A DNA stretch of 64,000 nucleotides from positions 30,064,836-30,128,835 of the forward strand of contig OX438748.1 in NCBI GenBank assembly GCA_949316235.1, in the 5' to 3' direction. A program made the position numbers and the translations under genes. This stretch comes from Oegoconia quadripuncta (lineage: Eukaryota > Arthropoda > Insecta > Lepidoptera > Autostichidae). The stretch's first letter is position 1. Each line of letters opens with the position of its first letter. Under the pieces are notes generated by a model. It made no database searches, was not told where the DNA came from, and worked only from the letters and a program-made list of their open reading frames with translations. This document shows, in pieces, positions 10,546-21,171 of the stretch.

Positions 10546-10897
10546 CTTGCTATTCATGTTAGTTGTTTACACAAAGTAACTACTTTCTATTTATAGGACT
10601 ATTATGTAACATGCAAATGAAATCGCTGATTGGGAATAGAGATGTATTTATATTGCAGTAGGTTTTAGGTAGGTAGTTTTTTTTATCTATCATATTTATC
10701 CATTTTTTAGATTGTGCACGTCTTATCTGCCTCTTCCAGTCATATCTCTCTTTCGTAGGTCTGCTGGAAGAAATTTCATTGTAGAAATAAGCAGAACCTG
10801 TTGTGTCGTCTCTATTATGTTGTATCTGTATGTCTTTTTTTCTTGTGTGCAATAAATGATAAATAAAATAAATAAAATAAAATAGGTATATGTATTA
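10546..10897. repeat. LINE 3'-UTR-like fragment
   Basis: The part from about 10700 to 10870 (cgtaggtctgctggaagaaat ... cttgtgtgcaataaatgat, then aaataaaat runs) resembles pieces at 11135-11215, 27110-27230, 42290-42400 and 63598-63650 that share a gagatctcttcca core. It looks like a retroelement 3' end with an AATAAA signal. No ORF is supported. Confidence 0.4.
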
Positions 10898-11466
10898 CTA
10901 GCTTTCCGCCCGCGACTTCAGACACAATCCTTTATTGTTATTTTATTTCTTCTAGCCATATTGATTACAAAATATATAATCTAATTGAGGTGTATCGGCT
11001 ATTTGATATAGGTACAAAATATTAATAAATAATAAATATTTCGGACTCTTACACCAATCATCTAGTCCCAAACTAAGCAAAGCTTGTACTATGGATACTA
11101 GATAACGGATAAACATACATAAATAAATTCGCTCTCACGGGTTTGCTGGAAGAGATCTCTTATAGAGATAAGTTCGCCCTTTGTACATTTTTCTTATATG
11201 TTTGTTAATGTCCATTTCTTGTGTGTCTAGTCTAAATATATATAACTCAAAGGTGACTGACATAGTGATCTATCAACGCCCAGCCCAAACCACTGGACGG
11301 ATCGGGCTGAAATTTGGCATGCAGGTAGATGTTATGACGTAGGCATCCGCTAAGAAAGGATTTTGATAAATTCTACCCCCAAGGGGATAAAATAGGGGAT
11401 GAAAGTTTGTTGTTTGTACTTTGATAAAATCTTCCACGCCGACGAAGTCGCGGGAGGAAAGCTAGT
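10898..11466. mobile_element. Composite repeat bounded by inverted ACTAGC ... ends
   Basis: The left end reads ACTAGCTTTCCGCCCGCGACTTC; the right end, reversed, reads the same with one difference. The ends resemble Helitron-type 3' termini (hairpin with cgcgac/gtcgcg followed by CTAG). Between them lie a SINE-B-variant fragment (about 11030-11130), a LINE 3' fragment and a stretch with acgcccagcccaaaccactg that I associate with lepidopteran repeats. Whether it is one transposon or two ends juxtaposed is unclear. Confidence 0.4.
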
Positions 11467-12160
11467 GTACAATAAAGTGTTAAAATAAATAAATAAATAA
11501 AATAAATATTTATATAATCAAAATCAAAATTGAAAATCGTTTATTTTCTTTACTACATATTGGCAATACAAGTTGTAGGATCCTCCTTTTAAGCTTAGAA
11601 AAGCCTGTAGTGGGAGGAACCACTCTTCCATATCATAGGTTAGCAAAGGTTTTTTTTACAACAAAAAATGTCTTATAAAATTTTTAACCTAAGATTACAT
11701 TTTACATAATCGTGTATGTGTGTATAGTGTGTATCAGTGGTGTGTGTGTGTGTGTATATATACATGTATATATATATATATATGTATTTATGAAAAGAAT
11801 ATTTATTTAAAAACAGTAACAAATAAAGAGATGGAATTTAAATGTAAACTAGAACAAATGTAAAAAATTGGGGCCGCGAGGCAAGGTACCCAAAACGCTG
11901 GCGGCGTTTCCTCGTTGTATGCAGATACTTAAGCGTTGGGCGAGGAAACAACCAGCTCTCGGGTCACCAGTGACATCGACTAAGCGCTTTGAAATATCAA
12001 AGAAAAATTTAAGAGCGCTCGGCCCCATATGTATTCATTCGTTGTGTATATGTTAATAGATATTCAGTATTCTGATAATTTAGAGATTTTATACAAGTAC
12101 CAGCCGCCTCGGCAACTCGGTGCACGCGTAGTATCTTTCTTATTGGCTGTACGAATACTG
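11467..12160. other. Unassigned repeat-rich intergenic DNA
   Basis: The stretch holds aaataaat runs, a TG/TA microsatellite at about 11725-11785, and a block at about 11796-11868 (aaacagtaacaaataaagag ... aactagaacaaatgtaaaaa) repeated at 35230-35293 and inverted near 5850. A GC-richer stretch at 11869-12030 has no recognisable product. Confidence 0.4.
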
Positions 12161-12161
12161 T

Positions 12162-12262
12162 TTTTTTTTCTATGATTGACTGGATTCGCGTTTGACCACA
12201 ATCTCACCTGATGAAAAGTGACGATGTGGTCGAAGATGAAGCACGCGATCCCAGTAAATATA
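12162..12262 (-). mobile_element. LINE-L 3' fragment, severely truncated
   Basis: The stretch with gactggattcgcgtttgacc and aagtgacgatgtggtcgaag matches the 3' end of the LINE fragments at 14211, 39369 and 48989. Only about 100 bases remain. Confidence 0.6.
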
Positions 12263-14210
12263 ATTATAATAGTGACTATGGAATATAATCTATATAATAT
12301 TAACTATGGAATTTATGTTACAGATTACCTAAAAAGATTTAATTAAGATTATATTTGAGAACTTAAAATTATTGATAAAAGCGGCCAATTTTTTTTAAAT
12401 GTTTTTTTTTATAATAAGAATATAATGTTTTTATATATAATCCTGAAAAATAACCGCTATCAAAGCTATTTATGTATTATTACGAGTGCGGGTCAGAGCG
12501 ATTTTTTGATTGATTCTGCATTTGAAAAGAAATCTAAATTTATCCAATGAATAATAGCCTGGGCGGAATAAACCCTCTTAATGTACTCATCAAACGTTTC
12601 AAATTACACGTTTGTAACTTAAAAAGTTTAGGAAATATGGTGTTCTTATAATTTTTTTATTTCGCTCTAATCAACAAAATTCTAAGTTACTTGTAACATA
12701 CACATAGTATTGGTACTATTTTTAACCCCCGGACGTAAAAAGAGGGGTGTTATAAGTTTGATCGCTAAGCGTGTGTGTGTTTGTCTGTGGTCCCATAGCT
12801 TTTAAACGAGTGAACCGATTTGGTTGCGGATTTTTTTATTTGAAAGCAGGTTTTTTAGCGCTGGTTCTTAGACAATTTTCGATTTATAAGATACACGGAA
12901 AGGCGATACTTTATAATTATGTAAAAATATTTTTATTTTCTAGTATCAGAATAGAAAGGAAGGGAAAAGTCGAAAATCGTGAAATAATTTTACAAAATCG
13001 GAAAAAGATAATTCGTATTTGCGGTTTTCATATAAATGTCTTTAACAATCGATTTCTCGAACTGTAAATGTAAATAAATGTATGTAAATAAAAATTTGTA
13101 CATTGTTTATTTATGTCAATTTTGAAGACTTTCTATGTACATATGTCGTCAAGCGCTAAACTGTATTTCATAAAAAAATTGTTTCTTTGGGAAAGATCGA
13201 CCTTATGTTGTCGACAGTACAGCCGATCGCACATCTGCCCCCATAGCATGACATCGCTTGTCGCGCGCGGCGTAGGTGTGAGAGTGGGATAGCTGTATGT
13301 CTTAATTATGTTTTAATCGCTGCAACTGTTGTATAACTTGTTTTATATAGGCTAGTTAAATTATTAAGCATGCTATTGATAAATTAAGTGTAGATATATG
13401 TGTATATTGTACGCCTGAAAAGGCATGTTACAGTGGACTTTTTGTGAATGATTTCTGTATAATTATTGGAGTGCTGTTTCCAATGTTTCAATTTAGGTAT
13501 ATGAGTTTAAATCAACATCATCATCATCGAATAAATCGTTGTGTTAGTTGACGGTCACGTTAGTAGTCTATTCCATATAATTACATCAATTAAATACTTT
13601 TAAAAAATTTAGAAAAAATATGATGTCCAAATAAATTTCGTATGATAGGAACCCTACGAATCCCGCCGCCGCATATCAATCTCCGGATAGCGCATGCGTA
13701 AATGAGAGTTTTGAAAAAAAAATCTATGCCAATAACTTATATTTCAGTTGCCTAACAAGCTATATTTTTTTCCTTACGGTAAAAAAACTCACATCACTAC
13801 AGCTTATCCCCAGGGCCCAACTCATTATTACATTCTCACCCTGGTCTGTTTAGGCAATGATTGTTAGAAAAGGGAATTGTCTACAAACACTTTACGACAA
13901 AACATTTTACTCTAAAAACCTCTTTTATGACATACCCTCTTGTACATCACAGGTTAGTTTTAAATAGGTAGGCAAGAAGCATTCTGTGAAAGCTTCAACG
14001 CCCTTTAGTGTATACAATAAAGCAGTGTTTCTCAAACTGTGGTCCGCGGACCCCCAGGGGACAGCGAATATATGTATGAGGGACCGCAGCATCATTTCTG
14101 GACCATTTAACAATAATAAATAAATGCCATCAAGTTTCGTAATCGCTATACTTACCTCTGTAAAAAGGCATTCTCTGCTCTTGTATATGCTAAAAACAAA
14201 TACAGAGACA
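12263..14210. other. Intergenic DNA, no supported gene
   Basis: Nothing convincing codes here. The segment at about 12720-12900 (accccggacgtaaaaagagg ... agcttttaaacgagtgaacc) looks like a common dispersed repeat. A small imperfect stretch at 13200-13290 is GC-richer (cgcgcgcggcg). The rest is AT-rich. Confidence 0.4.
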
Positions 14211-14572
14211 GATTTTTTTATTTTTTTTTAATCGTTAACTGGATACGCATTTGACCACAATCTCACCTGATGGGAAGTGATGATGTGGCCGAAGATGAAG
14301 CATGCGATCTCAGTAGATGCCTATTCACCCTGCTCTTAAAGATCCTAAGGTTGTAGGATTCAGGAAAGACTGACGCCGGAAGGGAGTTCCATGCCTTGGC
14401 TGTTCGCATTATGAATGAAGAATCGAACCGCTTAGTGCGAATGTTCGGTATGTTAACTACATACGGGTGGAATCCCTCCCCGCGACTAGTAGTCCGAAGA
14501 TGGAATGGCGATGGTGGAATAAGATTGTGTAATTCCAACGCACACTCACCGAAATGTATCCTGTAAAAGATT
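14211..14572 (-). mobile_element. LINE-L fragment: end of the RT ORF plus 3'UTR
   Basis: This is the 5'-truncated end of a non-LTR retrotransposon. The minus strand encodes ~90 residues with RTAKAWNSLPASVF and FKSRVNRHLL, which is the C-terminal tail that follows the reverse transcriptase in jockey/CR1-like LINEs. It then gives a short 3'UTR and an A tract (the + strand T run at 14213-14230). Related copies are at 39369-39776 and 48989-49194 with 51245-51375. The family is likely; the exact clade is not determined. Confidence 0.65.
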
Positions 14573-14851
14573 AGGACTTATTGCTGTTTTTTATTAAGCG
14601 GGCCCTTCAAAATCGTATTTAATTTTCCTAAAGGACCGCGGCTGTAAAAATTTAGGAAACACTGCAATATAGAAATGTTTGTTGAAGATAAAATGTGTTA
14701 CTATTGTTACTTGAATAGAAGTCAAATAAACAGTTCATTATAATTGGAGCGTGTGGAAACAATCGTGGTTTCTATTTTTTTCGATTAGCGAAGTAAAGCA
14801 ATGTCTGACGCGGTCAATAGTGGTCTTTCCAGACGAGGTACGACAAACAGT
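14573..14851. other. Intergenic DNA, no supported gene
   Basis: This is a short gap between a LINE and a SINE. The stretch at 14580-14660 (aaggaccgcggctgtaaaa) echoes 14035-14100, suggesting the LINE was inserted into another repeat copy. Confidence 0.3.
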
Positions 14852-15124
14852 CGACTCCGTGGCCCATAGTAAACAACATAGGGTTTACGAATCGGAGGTC
14901 GCGGGTTCGATCCTCAGCGGGGTACATGTTTAATACTCGGTTTGGTTGGTGGTAGGGTAATTGAAATATCCGCCTGGCTAGCTACCACCATCTTATCTAA
15001 ATCTGCAGACAAGCAATGTTATTAACATTGTTGTGTTCCGGTTGTCAGAGATATAGCCAGTACCCTGGGGCTTCCGAGTCAGTACACTTCCACCTTCGGC
15101 CCTTATCTTCACTTAACATCAGGT
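14852..15124 (+). mobile_element. SINE-A copy 2
   Basis: The head (ctccgtggcccatagtaaac, cgggttcgatcctcag), body and tail up to cttaacatcaggt are present, with several small deletions and no A tract. Confidence 0.75.
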
Positions 15125-15199
15125 TCACGCTGGGCTCTGTCCGTGGTCTATAAAGGCAATATTGTCAGTCAGGTGATCACAGTCTGACACAGATTCAGC

Positions 15200-15525
15200 A
15201 ATCGCAGTGGTACCATGCATCATCATACCATCCACAGGACGTCGACCACTGAACATAGGCCTCCTCCATATATTTCTAGTGCGTCCGGTTGGAAACGTCT
15301 GCATCCAGCGGTTCTCGCGACCTGCGTCAGATCGTCTATCTACCTTGTGAGTAGACATCCTACGCTGCGCTTGCCGGTGGGTGGTCTCCACTCGAGAACT
15401 TTATTGCTATCTGTTCCTCGAACTATGTGCCCACTGCCATTTCAATTTATAAATGCGATGCGATATGTCAGAAACTATGGCTCGTCTACGAATTTGCTCA
15501 TTCTTGATTCTCGAACTGAACCGGC
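15200..15525 (-). mobile_element. RTE-like LINE fragment (C-terminal RT region)
   Basis: Read on the minus strand it gives NEQIRRRA, KLKWQWA, then TTHRQAQRR, DRRSDAGRENRWMQT and GRTRNIWRRPMFSGRR with in-frame breaks. These are the landmarks of the C-terminal tail of lepidopteran RTE-type endonuclease-reverse transcriptase ORFs. Related degenerate fragments lie at about 20600, 34605, 40640, 56780 and 58605. It is not functional. Confidence 0.6.
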
Positions 15526-16100
15526 GCGCCGTCCCTCGTTGCGTGACCTTCATCAGCTAAACGGGTGGTTTTGGATACGTGAATCTAATGAAGTTAAAAG
15601 GAAAACTATCACAAGTATATCACAAACTAAGTAGGTTTTACAAGTTAATGAGTAATAGTCGAAAAATTTATATAAAATTTACTTTGCTTTGAAAATTATT
15701 CAAACCACAAAAGCCCCCTTCTAAGTCCACATATATTGTGTGAACAAGTACGAAATCCTACACTGCGCGTAACCCGACATGCACTTTGCTTTGCCTTTTT
15801 TTGGATTCCGTTGAAAACTAAACTTTATAGATAAAATCACCTTAGTGGTGTGCAGATCACATAACTCGTATGGCAGAAAGGTCTGCGTCACAAATACGGC
15901 GGCAGCAGAGTTACAATAGTTTCGGATGATTCGACTTTGTTTCGCGTATCTGTAATAGGATTTTATAAGGGTGAACCTTAAGTATTAAAGCATTAAACTG
16001 TCACTAGACCCTCGTACTTTCCAGCCCTGTTTTATATTAGTTATCCTACGGTGTAAGCGAATTACTCTTGAGTTATGTCGGGTATAGGTAAAAGGAACGT
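15526..16100. other. Intergenic DNA, no supported gene
   Basis: No ORF, repeat or RNA that I can support was seen. Confidence 0.4.
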
Positions 16101-16101
16101 A

Positions 16102-16527
16102 TTGGGTCTTTACCCATGAGATTGGAGATTTTTTTCTTCGATAATCATATGTACCAACTCCTACGATTCTATAGCTATTTCCAAATTTGTTTTTTTTTTA
16201 TTTGGAAAATGGAATATAATTTTCAAGGTTTCATATGAAATATTTTTTAATGTCTGGGCTAAATCACATAATAAAAAAAACTTCAACACCGCTCTTTTCA
16301 TGTGCTTCCCATCACATTACTTAGATTCGATGAGACTTTATAAATCGGTTACTTTTAAAAATTAACACTGTCAATACTTAACATAATGTTATCCGAGTAT
16401 ACACACAAAGTTTAGCTAAATTTGGATTTGCCATTCCCAAAAAAAATTACAAAAATGTTTATAATGGAGAAAGCAATCTTAATGAAATTCTTCATACAAA
16501 ACGCCAATTTCATTGGTAAGGACCTAA
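16102..16527. mobile_element. MITE-M copy 1 (426 bp, TA target duplication)
   Basis: This is a non-autonomous DNA transposon. The left end TTGGGTCTTTACCCATGAGA and the right end read in reverse, TTAGGTCCTTACCAATGAAA, form terminal inverted repeats, flanked by TA at 16100-16101 and 16528-16529. TA duplication is typical of the Tc1/mariner superfamily. Other copies are at 28900, 32763 and 41346. There is no ORF. Confidence 0.75.
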
Positions 16528-16660
16528 TAAGTCTTGTTTTTTAGATATCTGTACTCGATCGTTATATATTTAGAGCCATGTACGTTTTATTCTGGATTTC
16601 CTGCCCATCTCCGTCTGTATGTCAGATGTTTCTATCTCCGAAATGTGAACAGATACTTTA

Positions 16661-16985
16661 ACCGCCTCCGTGGCTGAATGTAAACAACATTAGGGTTACG
16701 ATTCGGAGGTCGCGGACTCGATCTCCAGCGGGGTACATGTTTAGTACTAGGTTTGGTTGGTGGTAGGGCATTTTAAATGTCCGCCTGGCCAGCTACCACC
16801 ATCTTATCTAAATCTGCCGCCAAGCAACAATGTTAATAGCATTGTTGTGTTCCGGTTGTCAGAGATGAGATAGTTAGTCCCACAAATGTGTTGGGGTTTC
16901 GTACGCTTCCACCTTCGACCTCATCTTCACTTAACATCACGTGTGATTGAGGTCAAGTACCAAACCGTTGTGCATAAAAAAAAAC
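16661..16985 (+). mobile_element. SINE-A copy 3, near full length
   Basis: The tRNA-like head (accgcctccgtggctgaatg), body, LINE-like tail and terminal A tract (cataaaaaaaaaac) are present. Confidence 0.8.
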
Positions 16986-17770
16986 TTAAGAATTATCTAC
17001 AAAATTTAGTTACCTTTACATACTATATACTTAGGTTTGTTTGTAAACGCTTTATTGTACTTCATGTGTAACATACATGAATAAATTAAGTTTAACTTAA
17101 ATATTACTTTAATAATACTTTGCACTTGCATTGTACCGTAAGTTACGGTAAGTTTGTAAATTTTATGAAACCTAAAAAGAAAACATTTAGAAATCTTATA
17201 AAAGGGTCTCGGTATTTTCCACTGATGCTAATCCGACAATATTTTGCTATTCCTCTAAAGTTAAAGAAATAATTGCACTTCAACCTAATCCCACATCTTT
17301 CAACAAGGATGAGTTAATCCTGCTTAACAGCTAAAAGGCGCTTAAAAATTCAGCTACTTTAGCACACATATTTTAAGTCAACTAATTAAAACAAGTTAAT
17401 GGCAATTACTTAAGCCCTAAACTGAAAATTACACGCTAAAACCCTAAGCTCTCATTTTACGGTGCTCCCCCAGTTTGCCATTAAAATTGTCTACGAAGAG
17501 TATTAAGGTTAAAGTTCTTAAAATGCGACGAAAAAACATTCTGAAGGGAGAATAATGTCGATGGGATATAATTTTGTCTCCAATATTTTCTTTATTATCT
17601 TTATTAACTATTACGATTACGTGCGCACAATTTGCGACAAAGTGCAATTGATCTAACTCTTCTCTTACCAATAATGGTATGGTACCTATGAACCATGGTA
17701 CCTTTTGGCCTGAAATATAGGCTACCGCATGGTTTAGGTATCAGTCTCCCACATTTTTTTTACAATTGTA
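16986..17770. other. Intergenic DNA, no supported gene
   Basis: AT-rich sequence with no convincing exon or repeat. A short open frame on the minus strand at 17444-17671 has no recognisable domain. Confidence 0.4.
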
Positions 17771-17966
17771 ATTCTATTAGATAGATAGATATATAAAGCC
17801 TTTATTTGTTTCCACAGTCACACACATACATTTAGCTTATACATATTGATACACAGATAAGGTTTTACAACAATAACATAATATTGTAACACTAACGCAT
17901 GTGTGTGCTCAGTGTATTAGATTGCTCATTGAGCAAAACACTGATTTTCAGCTATCCCCTAAGGAG
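17771..17966 (-). mobile_element. LINE 3'-end fragment (family C) with GATA tail
   Basis: On the minus strand it starts near gctgaaaatcag and ends with an aacaaataaaggc signal followed by (TATC)n. Related copies with different microsatellite tails are at 27576 (TTCTA), 40860 (TATTC) and 59143 (TATC). Confidence 0.5.
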
Positions 17967-19120
17967 CAGAGTAACTTGGAACCTAAACCAGAGGAAACAG
18001 AAAGTATTAAGTAAATAGCAATTTTCAGACTCCTGAAATAGTGATTATTGAGTGATAGTATAGGTGCGAGTGAAAATAATGATTATTACTACCATAATAT
18101 GCTTTATTTTGTGAATTATGGAGAGAAATAAATGAATTTGAATTTGAAAAGTTACTATCAAATTAGATACGGATATTATAAGAGCTCAATTAATCAAAAA
18201 ATCAAAGAGCTGTTAAATTAAAAAGAGAGAGAGATTTTTAAAAATGTTACTTAACTTTCTTTCTCAAATAGAACATTCAGAGCGCACTCCTATAATATGT
18301 TTCGACCCAATGCTAAAATCTGATAATCGGACCCTCCTTAAAAGATTGCTAATAATAAAAACGCTTAGTCCAGGAAAATGTAATCTCCCCAAAAATTGTC
18401 CTTCAAGAGGAAAGTTTTCGTCGTCGTCATGGACGTTACATTAGGGGAAGTTACTCAAAATTAGTTATGTCCACTTGAGAACGATGGCAAACAAATTATA
18501 TCTCAATATTTTTTATGGAAAGTTGTTTGTTCAGTTATAAAGAATCTTTCGTGATCACGATCTAAGATAACTTGGCAAATACCTAGGTTGACTGAAAGAG
18601 ATCACTTTATCGGATAAGTCCTCAATTATATTATAGGTATAAAATATCAGATTATTGAGATGATAATCATACAGTACTGTGTGGTTTCGACACTCAAATA
18701 GCATAGAACCAACCTGCCTCTTCAGTTGGGTGTCGTTAAAGGCGACTAAGAGACTTTTCACCAAAAAACATCTATAGATTTGCTCATTTCAATGGCGATG
18801 GGCTCATCCCTGTTACGTGTGCATTACTGTATATTTCATCAGGTAAACCGTGGATGCTGTCTCAATCATTAACTCTTAATGTTTGGAACACTAAGAGTTA
18901 ATGATTAAGACTGACTGAGACTGAGACTGTTGTTTGGGATATCTTTGACCACCCGATTTGGGATAAAGGTCGTGACGTTATGTATGTATGTATTAATCTA
19001 TCATTCATGAATATAACCATGCATTGCATGTGCAAGTTATTTCACAATTAGTAATGTAGTTTTAGTAGCCATAAGGCCGCCTTTTTGTCCGATTAATGAT
19101 ATACGCTGTAATTATTTATG
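17967..19120. other. Intergenic DNA with a repeat D copy
   Basis: About 18700-19000 matches repeat D (acttttcaccaaaaaacatct, atttgggataaaggtcgtga). It includes a hairpin, tcattaactctta ... taagagttaatga, at 18864-18906. The rest shows no supported feature. Confidence 0.45.
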
Positions 19121-20040
19121 TAGTTTTTTAAATTGTGCAATAAAGAGTATTTGACTGATTGGAGTTCCTGTTGCAATGTAAATTAAAAAAACAAATGTTA
19201 TTCTCATTGTAGCCTATAAATATAGGAATTATTATAAAATTAGAATCGAGTAACTGCGCAACGCTTTCTAGTCCAAAACACTTAAGTGCTTAAAAACCAA
19301 AATCTTTAATCAATGTCCGTAACCAGTGATGATATATGACACTGAAACGTGGTCTCTCAGTATGGGCCTCATACGATAGCTCAAGGTCACGCAGCCCTTG
19401 AAGTCTTGGCTACCCGCTTACCTAGCGTGTAAGGCGATTAAGGCAAACACACTCCTTGCCCCTGATCAGCCCCACAGTCCCCGGCAGCCTCACTATTCCT
19501 GGCTTTCGTAGCGGACAAAGGCGGGGCAGGGGGTGCTCATATATCTCAGGCTACAATGAGAATAACATTTGTTTTTTAATTTATATCACAACAGGAACTC
19601 TAATCAATCAAATACTCTTTATAAGTTCAATAATTGTGGGCCTTATGGCTTGAGTTATTCCATTTTAGATTTAATCCTTAAAAAAATAATGATTCCAAGT
19701 GCTATTTCTACCTTTTTTCTTCTCATATGTCTTGTTTTTGATCTCTGATGCACAGAGTGAAAAAAGGTAGGAATAGCACTTGGGATCATTATTTTTTTAA
19801 GCTTCATATCTAAAATGGAATAACTCAAGCCATAATTATTGAACTTATAAAGAGTATTTCACTGATTGGAGTTCCTGTTGAAATGTAAATTAAAAAACAA
19901 ATGTTATTCTCATTGTATAGCCTCATTGTAGCTTGAGTTATTCCATTTTAGATATGAAGCCTTAAAAAAATAATGATTACAAGTGCTATTCCTACCTTTT
20001 TTCTTCTCGTATGTCTTGTTTTTGATCTCTGATGCAATCT
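19121..20040. repeat. Foldback element with ~165-bp inverted arms plus two extra arm copies
   Basis: The arm at about 19553-19725 is inverted at about 19756-19917, over the sequence from tacaatgagaataacatttg to agtgctat(t)tctacctttt, with a ~30-bp spacer. A third, shortened copy of the arm's inner part follows in direct orientation at about 19928-20010, and part of the outer arm precedes at about 19140-19215. The structure is strongly MITE-like but has been rearranged. There is no ORF. Confidence 0.7.
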
Positions 20041-20115
20041 GTGGCCATGGCTTTCAGCTGCATTTGCTGGATGGTGTTCTCTTCTAGCAGAGAAGGATTC
20101 ATTAACCCCTATATC

Positions 20116-20299
20116 TTTTTTATGCACAACGGGTTAGCACTTGAACTCAATCAGACCTGATGTTAAGTGAAGATGAGGCCGAAGGTGGAAGCGTACTGAC
20201 CCGGAAACCCCATGTGGGGAACTGGCTATCTTATCTCTGACAACCGGAACACAACAATGCTATTAACATTGCTGCTTGGCGGCAGATTTAGATAAGATT
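20116..20299 (-). mobile_element. SINE-A copy 4, 5'-truncated
   Basis: Only the body and tail are present, from gataagat to the A tract; the tRNA-like head is missing. Confidence 0.75.
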
Positions 20300-20599
20300 T
20301 AATGGATGTTTTGAAGTTGTTTTTTACATCTTATATCTGCTAGTGTGGCTTTTCCATACCTAACAGATTCCTGACAATAAAATGATTAGATAAACTGCAA
20401 ACACATTCCACACATTCGGTGTAATATGGTAAACGAAACCAGCGGTCCTTACCTACCCGCTAAATTTCCCCAGAGCTCATATCCTATATTACAGCACATT
20501 TATATTTGCGTATAAACCGGCTCTTTGATAACCGGAGACCATGAGGGAAAACAGTATTTTTCTTCATAAAAAATGCGGGGGCAAAAGTTATAATTGTGA

Positions 20600-20945
20600 A
20601 GGCCTTAATTTTAGTGTCGTTACGATTGACCACAGAATAATGTCGGCGATCTGCCCGCTGCCTTCTTGGTCACCACTCTGTGACTGCCTTGGTCCACCGT
20701 CCATTATCCTGTCTAACCAAATGTCCCGCCCACTTCCACCTTAGTCTCGTTAATCGCTTATCTACATCTACGACTTTCGTTTGTTGTCGAATTTCGACGT
20801 TTGGTATGCGGTCAACAAGATAAGCCTAACTGGAAACGCTCCATTGCTCTTTGTACATATTCTGCTTAGTGAGCCTCCACGTTTTGGCACGGTAGGTGAG
20901 GATCGGCAAGACACTGGTCTTACACCTTCGTATTCAGGGACTACT
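20600..20945 (-). mobile_element. LINE fragment (endonuclease/RT C-terminal region)
   Basis: On the minus strand it reads LPILTYRAKTWRLTK, then IRQQTKVVDVDKRLTRLRWK and WAGHLVRQDNGRWTKAV with intervening breaks. These are landmarks of the RT C-terminal region of RTE-like LINEs. Degenerate. Confidence 0.55.
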
Positions 20946-21171
20946 GGAGTATGGCTTTAAAGCCGTCGTCCAGTTTACCAAAGAAGCCCCCCTTTCCATT
21001 GCAGGCTGAATTTTGAGGCAGACCCATCTTAAAAAGGAGGCACTTCATGCCAAAGTGTTCAGTAAGCGCACCCACTCTCTGTTCAACCTGTAAACCATCG
21101 CCTATATATTGATGCTTAGAGTGCGTATGTGTGCGCCAACGCATGTAAAATCGACATGGATTGCGGGTCAC
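20946..21171 (-). mobile_element. LINE RNase-H-end fragment, copy 1
   Basis: The minus strand encodes VEQRVGALTEHFGMKCLLFK followed by MGLPQNSACN. This matches the VGALTGHYGTRDLLFKMG-type segment at the end of RNase-H-bearing LINEs, as at 33840-34345 and 46174-46374. Degenerate. Confidence 0.5.
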
